Assembly: GCA_003602665.1 (NCBI GenBank)
Contig: QQSG01000135.1
Location: 25,676-31,400 of the forward strand
DNA from: Candidatus Poseidoniales archaeon
GTDB taxonomy: Archaea > Thermoplasmatota > Poseidoniia > Poseidoniales > Poseidoniaceae
DNA length: 5,725 nucleotides
Direction of reading: 5' to 3'
The notes beneath the pieces are model-generated. The model worked only from the letters and a program-made list of their open reading frames with translations, was not told the origin of the DNA and did no database searches. Positions within the stretch are counted from its first letter, which is position 1; the number at the start of each line of letters is the position of its first letter. A program made the position numbers and the translations under genes. Positions 1-5,725 of the stretch are shown piece after piece.

Positions 1-309
1 CCTGCTCTGTGCGCAAGATTGGGAGCCGTTAGGGCCGCACTCGATGGGCACGGAGGGGGCATTGCTGTTGCTCGAAAAGAAGCGACAGAAACAGGTCTCC
101 GATTTGTATTGGATTTAACGGGTGCATGCTTGACATGTGGTGCTGCTCCAGGGACGCTCGAAGGTGTACGAAACGATCTTGAAGCAGACTCGGAGATTGA
201 ATCCATACAATTCTCAACAGCTCTTCTCGATACGTTCGATGAACTCGGGAGAGAATTTATTCTCGCACATGGGAACGTCGAATTTGTTGACGTTTCATCG
301 GCGCCTTGA
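1..309 (+). CDS. NifU-type Fe-S cluster scaffold domain protein (5' end outside window)
   Basis: The reading frame is open from the first base and ends with TGA at 307-309, so the true start is probably upstream; the TTG at 19 is only the first in-window candidate. The visible part resembles the C-terminal NifU domain. A 'VRAALDGHGGGI' segment matches the family's 'VRPxLxxDGG' pattern, and a CxxC pair (codons 127-138) in 'GACLTCGAAPGTLEGV' matches the 'GxCxxCPxSxxTL' motif. In known family members the two cysteines hold a transient Fe-S cluster, usually across a dimer, for transfer to cytoplasmic apo-proteins. About 35 residues follow the usual end of the domain (STALLDTFDELGREF onward) and I do not recognise them. 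The Pro after the second Cys in the common motif is absent (CGAAP). The gene lies 25 bases upstream of tgtA on the same strand and may be co-transcribed with it. Domain assignment is fairly secure; partner proteins are unknown. Confidence 0.75.
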   Translation, partial: PALCARLGAVRAALDGHGGGIAVARKEATETGLRFVLDLTGACLTCGAAPGTLEGVRNDLEADSEIESIQFSTALLDTFDELGREFILAHGNVEFVDVSSAP

Positions 310-334
310 AATCAAAAGGTTCAGCCCCTCAAAC

Positions 335-2590
335 ATGGCAGTATGGAACACAGGGTCTCGACCCGACCCGCAACCTTGTCGTGATGGTGATGAAGGTAAG
401 TTCGAAATCTCCTCGAGAGATGGTCGTGCCCGAGTCGGTAAACTCCACACCAAGCACGGAATTTTGGAAACACCAGCATTACTTCCTGTAATCAATCCAA
501 ATATCCGCACAATTGAACCGCGTGAAATGTGGGACAGATACGGTATTTCAGCCCTAATTACGAACTCTTACATCATCTGGAAGCACGATGAACTCAAGCA
601 ACATGCCCTCGGAAAAGGGGTTCATGATTTATTGGATTATCCAGGAGTTATTATGACCGATTCAGGGACTTTTCAGGCCTATGTTTACGGGGATGTTGAG
701 GTTGGAGTGGAAGAGATTGTTGAATTTCAAAAATCCATAGGCGTTGATATTGCAACAATGCTCGATGTGTTTAGTCGTCCAGATATGTCTGAACTTGAAG
801 TGGAATCAGCCGTTGATGTCACTGTTGAACGCGCTCAACAATCACTGGACATCGCCGGAGATATCATGCTAAATGGACCCATTCAAGGTGGTACATTCCG
901 TCATCTTCGGAAAAAATCAGCTCGAGAGATGAGCGCTCATGATTTCGCTGTTCATCCCATTGGTGGAATTGTTCCTATTATGGAAAAGCACCAATACAAA
1001 GATTTGGCTAAGATTATGCTAGCCACACTTCCAGAACTCGCTCCTGAACGACCAAGGCATATGTTTGGATGCGGCCATCCTATGCTCTTCCCAATGCTCA
1101 TTGCTTTAGGAGCAGATTTGTTTGATTCGGCAGCATACGCTCTTTTTGCTCGAGATAAACGACTCCTTTCGCCATCGGGAACTGTTCATCTCGATGATCT
1201 TCAAGAATGGCCATCAATGCTTCCTTGCGTGGTTGGTCACAGCCCAAAAGAGGTTTTGAAAATGAAGGAAAAAGATCGCACTGCCTTCTTAGCGACTTAC
1301 AATTTAGAAGTCACTTTGGCTGAGTTGGCTCGTTGTAAGCAAGCAGTTCATGATGGAACAATATGGCAACTTGCTGAACAGCGTAGTCATCAACATCCAG
1401 CCTTGCGTGAAGCCTTTTTGTGGTTAACAACCCGTCCTTTCCCATCTGGAATCTCTCCCGATGCCCTTGATGACTTGATCATCGACGATCGTTCTGCAGC
1501 ACGAGAAATTACACCAGAAGGCGGAATCTGGGAAGGAGATTGGTCCCACGTTATCGATGCACAATCTCCTCGAAGAAAGAAAGGGGAGCGATGGGGTGGA
1601 GAGGATACGCTGGTTCGCCCTCACATTCTTGCAGCACGAAAACAACTTCATTCACGTTGGAGGCCTGAGAACGGAAATGGAGTCGATGTATTGATCCTTC
1701 ATGGCGCTCCAGGACCATGGCGTTCTCGATGTGAAACCTTGGTCTTGAGGATGCAATCACTTCTCCCGTCGATGGAGATTTTTGTACAAACTCCTCTTGG
1801 CCTGATTCCATACGGATTAGAAGACCTCAATCCCTTTGCTCAAGTTGATGGGCCATCTTGGCTGTGGAATCGCCGTCCAAATCCAATCTTAATTCGAAAA
1901 GAATTGATGATGTTTAGTATTGATGCGGATCGTATTCTCACATTGGATATTTCTCAAGAAAAGGTTGTGCAGAAGGCTTCCGAACTTCTGCAATCATTCG
2001 ACATAATCTCAGAACCTCTGGCGATTGATGATTCAACACTCCCAGAGCAAAAGGTATTGCTCCGCAGAAAACAGATTCTTCAGAAACTCGTTGTCCTAGT
2101 TAATTGTCATCCAGAACGTGCTCATGAAATGGTCGAGAATTGTTCATTCATCGTAGGGGGTACTGGTCGAGTAAAGAACGTGATAAATTCCTCCGGAAAA
2201 CACATCCTTAGCCCAAGATTAACCGATGGAGGGCTCTCAATTACTGATTTCGGTTCCGAAATACTCTATGGTTATCGGTCCTTACCTTTGCCAACCGAAC
2301 ATCATCGATTTTCTCCGATGGTTAATCCAGGGGAAGGTTTGCCTTTGGTTGTCATTCATGATGATGCAGTTGAGTTTATTTTACGAGGACGCAATGTCTT
2401 CCATGGTTTCATTCATGCTTGTGATGCTTGGCTTACTGCTGGTCAAACATGTTTGATCGTACGGCAAAATGGAGATCTCGTTGGTCACGGGCTTTCTCAG
2501 TGCAACGCCAATGAAGCTCTTCGACTAAGAAAGGGAATCGCAGTACGAACTCGTAGTGATTTTTCCAAAACGATTAACGCAACAAAGTGA
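335..2590 (+). CDS. tgtA: Archaeal tRNA-guanine(15) transglycosylase, ArcS-like architecture, zinc ligands missing
   Basis: This 751-residue cytoplasmic enzyme should exchange guanine-15 of tRNA for preQ0, the first tRNA step of archaeosine synthesis. The TGT domain spans about residues 23-335. MTDSGTFQ carries Asp109, GVDIATMLD carries Asp144, NGPIQGG carries Gln184, GGIVP is at 210-214, and LFDSAAYAL carries the presumed nucleophile Asp264. The Asp109-Asp264 spacing (155) agrees with Asp95-Asp249 recalled for the Pyrococcus enzyme. A C1-like region (about 340-445, with RPH at 428-430) follows. Next is an ArcS/DUF5591-like domain (about 450-550, TPLGLIPYGLED from 486), a C2-like region (about 570-655, SPRLTDGGLSIT) and a PUA tRNA-binding domain (about 673-745). 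The length exceeds typical TgtA (about 580). The zinc Cys/Cys/Cys/His positions are Ser294, Leu296, Val299 and Tyr322. ATG 335 is chosen because it is the last ATG before the conserved FEI at residue 23 and clears the upstream gene; the frame is open further upstream (GTG 137), but that would overlap nifU heavily. Only a weak AAGGT (316-320) precedes it. TgtA identity is strong; a divergent paralogue is possible. Confidence 0.9.
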   Translation: MAVWNTGSRPDPQPCRDGDEGKFEISSRDGRARVGKLHTKHGILETPALLPVINPNIRTIEPREMWDRYGISALITNSYIIWKHDELKQHALGKGVHDLLDYPGVIMTDSGTFQAYVYGDVEVGVEEIVEFQKSIGVDIATMLDVFSRPDMSELEVESAVDVTVERAQQSLDIAGDIMLNGPIQGGTFRHLRKKSAREMSAHDFAVHPIGGIVPIMEKHQYKDLAKIMLATLPELAPERPRHMFGCGHPMLFPMLIALGADLFDSAAYALFARDKRLLSPSGTVHLDDLQEWPSMLPCVVGHSPKEVLKMKEKDRTAFLATYNLEVTLAELARCKQAVHDGTIWQLAEQRSHQHPALREAFLWLTTRPFPSGISPDALDDLIIDDRSAAREITPEGGIWEGDWSHVIDAQSPRRKKGERWGGEDTLVRPHILAARKQLHSRWRPENGNGVDVLILHGAPGPWRSRCETLVLRMQSLLPSMEIFVQTPLGLIPYGLEDLNPFAQVDGPSWLWNRRPNPILIRKELMMFSIDADRILTLDISQEKVVQKASELLQSFDIISEPLAIDDSTLPEQKVLLRRKQILQKLVVLVNCHPERAHEMVENCSFIVGGTGRVKNVINSSGKHILSPRLTDGGLSITDFGSEILYGYRSLPLPTEHHRFSPMVNPGEGLPLVVIHDDAVEFILRGRNVFHGFIHACDAWLTAGQTCLIVRQNGDLVGHGLSQCNANEALRLRKGIAVRTRSDFSKTINATK

Positions 2591-2633
2591 GAAAGCATTG
2601 AAAGACTTCCGTTCCCTGCTATAGACGAAAGCA

Positions 2634-3644
2634 ATGACGTACGAGTGGGTAATCGAAACAAAAGAGTTGACCAAATCTTATGGTCCTCATGTTGCGCTCG
2701 ATTCACTCAGCATTAATGTCCCTAAAGGGGCAACAGGTCTTCTTGGTCCAAACGGAGCAGGTAAATCCACATTTTTCAAGACTATTCTAGGCCTCATCCA
2801 AGCAACTTCTGGTGAAGGGAAGGTATTGGGGCATGATATTCGTACTGAAGGTCTTGATATTCGTTCCAAAATTGGTTACATGCCTGAATATGAGGCCCTA
2901 GACAATGACATGGATGCGATTCATCAGGTTCGATACAGTGGTGAACTGCTTGGCATGAATCCAGTTGTTGCAATGGCTCGAGCGCATACTGCAATGGAAT
3001 ATGTCGGCTTGGGTGAATTACGATATCGCCCAATATCTTCGTTTTCTACAGGTATGAGGCAGGCTACTAAACTTGCATGTGCAATCATTCACGACCCTCA
3101 ACTTATCATCGCTGACGAGCCTTCAAATGGCCTCGATGCAACTGCGCGCGATTCGATGTTAACAACACTGTACAATATGGTTCATTCAGGAGGTCGTTCC
3201 GTCCTTATGTCAAGTCATCTTATGGAAGATGTTGAGCGTGTTTGCGATAGTATGGTCCTTCTCCATAAAGGTAAACTTGCAGCACAAGGTAGAATTGAAG
3301 ACTTGAAAGCAATTGATAGAGAAATTGAAATTCATGTATGGGGATCTGCAAACGAACTTGAACAAGCCATGGGGAAAGAAGGGCTTGAGATTCGACGAGA
3401 AGGTAGAATTATGCGGATCAAACATGATGGTGAACATACAACTCATCGGATTCTGAAATGTGCAGCCGAAACAGGTGCACAAATCCGACGTATGCATGAA
3501 TATGAAGCCTCTCTGGAAGATTTGTTTATTGTCATAATGGAACGTTTTGGTTACGGTGTGAAATCGAGCGAAGATCTTCTTGCATCACCTGTAGAAGCTC
3601 GTCGAGTCGATGCTCCAGAACACATGGGAGGATCGGGTTCATGA
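2634..3644 (+). CDS. ABC transporter ATP-binding protein (ABC-2 exporter type), first ATPase
   Basis: This 336-residue cytoplasmic ATPase should power the permease encoded immediately downstream. Motifs in order are A-loop Tyr16, Walker A GPNGAGKST (38-46), a Q-loop with Glu85 in place of Gln (IGYMPE), signature FSTGMRQ (137-143), Walker B with catalytic Glu162 (LIIADEP), D-loop NGLD (165-168) and switch His195 (SSHLMED). All residues needed for ATP hydrolysis are present; Glu in the Q-loop and 'GMRQ' signatures are common in the CcmA/NatA-like subfamily. The C-terminal domain (about 225-310) ends in the typical SLEDLFIVIMERF segment, then a hydrophilic tail of about 25 residues without obvious structure. 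ATG 2634 is the first possible start because an in-frame TAG lies at 2622-2624. No Shine-Dalgarno sequence precedes it. The stop overlaps the permease start (ATGA). The substrate cannot be read from the sequence. Confidence 0.92.
   Translation: MTYEWVIETKELTKSYGPHVALDSLSINVPKGATGLLGPNGAGKSTFFKTILGLIQATSGEGKVLGHDIRTEGLDIRSKIGYMPEYEALDNDMDAIHQVRYSGELLGMNPVVAMARAHTAMEYVGLGELRYRPISSFSTGMRQATKLACAIIHDPQLIIADEPSNGLDATARDSMLTTLYNMVHSGGRSVLMSSHLMEDVERVCDSMVLLHKGKLAAQGRIEDLKAIDREIEIHVWGSANELEQAMGKEGLEIRREGRIMRIKHDGEHTTHRILKCAAETGAQIRRMHEYEASLEDLFIVIMERFGYGVKSSEDLLASPVEARRVDAPEHMGGSGS
3626..3631 (+). promoter_or_regulatory. Shine-Dalgarno sequence of the permease gene
   Basis: GGGAGG lies nine bases before ATG 3641, inside the 3' end of the upstream ATPase gene. 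It fixes the permease start at the ATGA overlap and implies translational coupling of ATPase and permease. Confidence 0.8.
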
Positions 3645-4648
3645 GTGGCGAAGAGGTTCCGCTCGAAGCTTCAACTCCTGTTACAGGACAAAGCCGCATG
3701 GATGCTGCATGGGGTTCTGAAAGCGACTCGTCTGCATCTGTTGCCAAACCATCGATACAATCCGGTCAAGTTTTTGAGCAGGTCTACAAACCATGGGATG
3801 GAACACTCAATCCACGTTGGATGCGAAACTGGGCGATATTCCGCCATCACCTCTTGGGAATCTTTCGAAAGGGCCATCGCCCATGGGGAGTTCCAACGAA
3901 ACTGTTCCTCATTTTTGTGTTCATTGCGTCGATGACAGATGTTGCCCTTACTCTCCTTTTCGCTATTCTCGGAGAACCGAGTTTGTACGAACTTTGGGGT
4001 GTTGGACGTAATAATCTCTATGCTCACGTTCTTGGTTTCTTTCCTCGCAATATGTTGTTCTACCCGCTTGTTGCTGCGTTACTCGTTGGAGGCGTGATCT
4101 CTGAGGACAGGTCAAACGGAACTTCGGCGTTGTATTTCTCAAGACCCATAAACCGATTTGACTATGTTGGCATGAAGTATCTTGCAGTTGCGAGTATCCA
4201 AGCACTGATCATTCTTGGGACACTCATGTTGTATTACTTCGCTGATATTCTCTCAATGGGTCGTGGTTGGTCTTGGATCATCGATACGTTTCCAATGTTC
4301 TTAACGGCAATGTTCTGTGGTGCTTTACTCATCATGACCTACACGAGCATCGGCCTTGCTCTTTCAAGTGTTTCTCGGGGGAAGTTTTTCCCTGGAATTG
4401 CCTTATTAGCAATCGTACTTGGAACAAAAACACTTGCTGCTATCGTCGAGGGTCTCTTTGACAAATCGATTCTTTATCTCATCTCTCCTTACGATTCAAT
4501 GGCCCATGTTGGTCAGGCGTTGATTGGTGCAAACATGATGTACGACCACCCGTGGGTCTGGTCCCTCGTATCCGTCTTAGCATTCAATGCCATTTCACTC
4601 TACGTTCTATCGGTTCGAGTCTCCTCAATGGAGGTGACTCGTGAATGA
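3641..4648 (+). CDS. ABC-2-type transporter permease
   Basis: This 335-residue integral membrane protein should form the transmembrane part of an ABC exporter with one or both flanking ATPases. The first 45 or so residues are polar and rich in Ser, Thr, Glu and Gln. A basic/aromatic stretch follows (NPRWMRNWAIFRHHLLGIFR, about 57-76), probably the cytoplasmic amphipathic segment that contacts the ATPase. Six hydrophobic segments can be placed at roughly 87-110, 137-155, 178-202, 213-243, 249-272 and 304-327. The loop after the second segment, SEDRSNGTSALYFSRPINR (154-172), matches the ABC-2 pattern of an acidic/Arg-Gly loop followed by 'SRPI.R..Y...K', seen in NatB/NosY/GldF-like permeases. 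The start is fixed by a strong ribosome binding site and ATGA overlap; the end overlaps the second ATPase in the same way. Substrate unknown: candidates for this broad family include lipids, peptides, drugs or ions. Confidence 0.87.
   Translation: MSGEEVPLEASTPVTGQSRMDAAWGSESDSSASVAKPSIQSGQVFEQVYKPWDGTLNPRWMRNWAIFRHHLLGIFRKGHRPWGVPTKLFLIFVFIASMTDVALTLLFAILGEPSLYELWGVGRNNLYAHVLGFFPRNMLFYPLVAALLVGGVISEDRSNGTSALYFSRPINRFDYVGMKYLAVASIQALIILGTLMLYYFADILSMGRGWSWIIDTFPMFLTAMFCGALLIMTYTSIGLALSSVSRGKFFPGIALLAIVLGTKTLAAIVEGLFDKSILYLISPYDSMAHVGQALIGANMMYDHPWVWSLVSVLAFNAISLYVLSVRVSSMEVTRE
4630..4637 (+). promoter_or_regulatory. Shine-Dalgarno sequence of the second ATPase gene
   Basis: GGAGGTGA is an eight-base full match to the anti-Shine-Dalgarno core and lies seven bases before ATG 4645. 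It sits inside the last codons of the permease gene and selects ATG 4645 over the out-of-frame GTG at 4641 and over the internal in-frame ATG at residue 26 (MLNNVGK). Confidence 0.85.
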
Positions 4649-5634
4649 TTCCTGATGTAAGCCAAACCGGTGAGGCTGTTGAACAACAATGGGTGCCTCA
4701 ACCAAAAGCCCCTGTGGTTATGCTCAATAATGTTGGGAAAACTTACGGGAGGTACCAAGCACTCGGGGGAGTTTCACTTGCTCTTTCTGGAGGTGTTACT
4801 GGGATTTTAGGACTAAACGGTGCTGGTAAATCCACTTTGTTTAAACTCCTGATGGGTAAATTACGGGCAACACAAGGCGAAGTGCGCTTGTTTGGAACAA
4901 ATCCGTGGAAAAACCCAGCACCGTATGCCCGAGTGGGATATGTTCCTGAAAATGAGAGTCTCCATGACTGGATGACTGCTTTTGACTTCGTTACGACATT
5001 TGCTCGTCTTCATGGCTTAACGCGTGATGAAGCGAAACTTGAGGCAGAACGAGTTCTGGAATTTGTTGGATTAACCGATGTCATGCACAAGAAGATTGGA
5101 CGTTATTCAAAAGGAATGCGTCAACGTGCAAAAATCGCTCATGCATTGGTAAACGATCCTGATTTGATTATTCTTGATGAACCGCTGCAAGGTTGTGACC
5201 CACTTGCCAGAACGACGATTATGAATGTCATACGGGAACTTGGTCGAATGGGGCGCACCGTTCTCTTAAGCAGCCATATTCTTTCAGAGATTGAACGAAT
5301 CACCGAACAAATCGTCATTCTCCATCAAGGGCGTTTACTTGCTCTTGGAAACGTTCATGCTATTCGTGAACAATTGGACAATATCCCTCACACGATTGAA
5401 CTTGAATGTACTGATGCCAAGGCGCTTGCTCGTGATGTGCTTAGTTTGAATTCTGTCCATGGTTTGCAATTCCCAACACAAACCAAATTACGTATTTTCA
5501 CACATCATCTTGGTGAATTCCATAAGCATCTTCCAAGGATTGTTGTTGAGAATAATCATGAAGTGAGTAATATCAACAATCCTGATGACGATTTACAAAC
5601 CATTCTTGGATATCTTACAGGAGGTAATCTTTGA
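4645..5634 (+). CDS. ABC transporter ATP-binding protein (ABC-2 exporter type), second ATPase
   Basis: This 329-residue ATPase is clearly related to, but not a recent copy of, the ATPase encoded at 2634-3644. After a polar N-terminal extension of about 22 residues come A-loop Tyr34, Walker A GLNGAGKST (56-64), a Q-loop with Glu102 (GYVPEN), signature YSKGMRQR (154-161), Walker B with catalytic Glu179 (LIILDEP), D-loop QGCDP (182-186) and switch His211 (SSHILSE). It should be catalytically competent. Cys184 replaces the usual Leu of the 'GLD' D-loop. The C-terminal part (about 240-329) is poorly conserved and ends in DLQTILGYLTGG, a form of the family's usual 'LExxFxxLT' ending. The gene overlaps the permease by ATGA and the next gene by TGATG. 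It may drive the following, truncated gene's product, or form a heterodimer with the first ATPase; the sequence does not decide between these. Confidence 0.92.
   Translation: MIPDVSQTGEAVEQQWVPQPKAPVVMLNNVGKTYGRYQALGGVSLALSGGVTGILGLNGAGKSTLFKLLMGKLRATQGEVRLFGTNPWKNPAPYARVGYVPENESLHDWMTAFDFVTTFARLHGLTRDEAKLEAERVLEFVGLTDVMHKKIGRYSKGMRQRAKIAHALVNDPDLIILDEPLQGCDPLARTTIMNVIRELGRMGRTVLLSSHILSEIERITEQIVILHQGRLLALGNVHAIREQLDNIPHTIELECTDAKALARDVLSLNSVHGLQFPTQTKLRIFTHHLGEFHKHLPRIVVENNHEVSNINNPDDDLQTILGYLTGGNL
5619..5625 (+). promoter_or_regulatory. Shine-Dalgarno sequence of the last, truncated gene
   Basis: AGGAGGT ends eight bases before ATG 5634, inside the 3' end of the second ATPase gene. It supports a real gene start at the TGATG overlap although only about 30 codons are visible. 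Confidence 0.8.
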
Positions 5635-5725
5635 TGGCAAAAGAGCGAGGTGAAACGATTTGGACTGCTCTCGACCGAAAGGCTACAGCAATTGCAGAGT
5701 TCACAATGCGTCAATATCGAACTCG
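5634..5725 (+). CDS. Start of a coupled gene, probably a second ABC-2 permease (3' end outside window)
   Basis: The ATG shares its A with the TGA of the second ATPase gene (TGATG) and has a strong ribosome binding site. Thirty complete codons remain open to the window end, beginning MAKERGETIWTALDRKATAI. The visible part is polar and basic, with an amphipathic-looking IAEFTMRQYRTR segment. That is what a cytoplasmic N-terminus before the first membrane helix of an ABC-2 permease would look like. No membrane segment is in view, so the permease call rests on gene order (ATPase-permease-ATPase-this gene) and is inference. That the stretch is coding is well supported by the start signals. Confidence 0.65.
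   Translation, partial: MAKERGETIWTALDRKATAIAEFTMRQYRT

Noticed and set aside
137..334. N-terminal extension of the TgtA frame back to GTG 137 (66 extra residues)
   Set aside because: It overlaps the NifU-domain gene for most of its length, shows no TGT similarity and has no ribosome binding site. The conserved FEI start of the TGT domain lies just after ATG 335.
1200..1310. A frameshift or sequencing error as the cause of the missing TgtA zinc cysteines
   Set aside because: Conserved residues flank the segment on both sides at the expected spacing in one frame, and the other frames do not restore the Cys motif.
2618..2625. GCTATAGA as a TATA box for the first ATPase gene
   Set aside because: It lies only about 10 bases before ATG 2634, so an archaeal start site about 25 bases downstream would fall inside the coding region. 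No BRE-like purine stretch precedes it.
2591..2633. GAAAGCA repeated at both ends of the gap between tgtA and the first ATPase gene (2591-2597 and 2627-2633)
   Set aside because: A seven-base match in a 43-base gap, with no inverted repeat, mobile-element remnant or third copy seen. Chance is a sufficient explanation.
3671..4027. Minus-strand open frame of 118 codons across the permease start
   Set aside because: It is antisense to well-supported coding sequence, has no start signals and its translation resembles no family I recognise. It is a shadow of the permease gene.

Overview
The window looks like part of a compact archaeal chromosome. The best evidence is an archaeal-type tRNA-guanine(15) transglycosylase (TgtA, archaeosine pathway) with archaea-specific C-terminal tRNA-binding domains. 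The moderate GC content, very tight packing on one strand and divergent TgtA sequence would fit a Thermoplasmatota / Marine Group II (Poseidoniales)-like archaeon. That placement is inference; only 'archaeal' is well supported. No RNA gene, mobile element, CRISPR array or long intergenic gap was seen, and all genes read on the + strand.

Layout: (1) positions 1-309, the 3' part of a NifU-type Fe-S scaffold domain protein; (2) 335-2590, a multidomain TgtA with TGT catalytic, C1, ArcS-like (DUF5591-type), C2 and PUA regions; (3) 2634-3644, an ABC ATPase; (4) 3641-4648, an ABC-2-type permease with six predicted membrane segments; (5) 4645-5634, a second, different ABC ATPase; (6) 5634 to the window end, the start of another protein, by position probably a second permease. 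Genes 3-6 are joined by ATGA, ATGA and TGATG stop/start overlaps. Each internal start has a near-perfect Shine-Dalgarno sequence, while the first gene of the block has none. This points to one translationally coupled operon encoding an ATPase-permease-ATPase-permease(?) exporter or membrane-remodelling system of unknown substrate.

The most interesting signal is in TgtA. The catalytic pocket is intact (Asp109, Asp144, Gln184, GGIVP loop, Asp264), but all four positions that should hold the family's structural zinc (three Cys and one His) are replaced, by Ser294, Leu296, Val299 and Tyr322, in a gap-free context. The same protein carries an ArcS-like middle domain whose archaeosine-synthase motif has decayed. 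It therefore looks like a zinc-free TgtA with an ArcS-type architecture.
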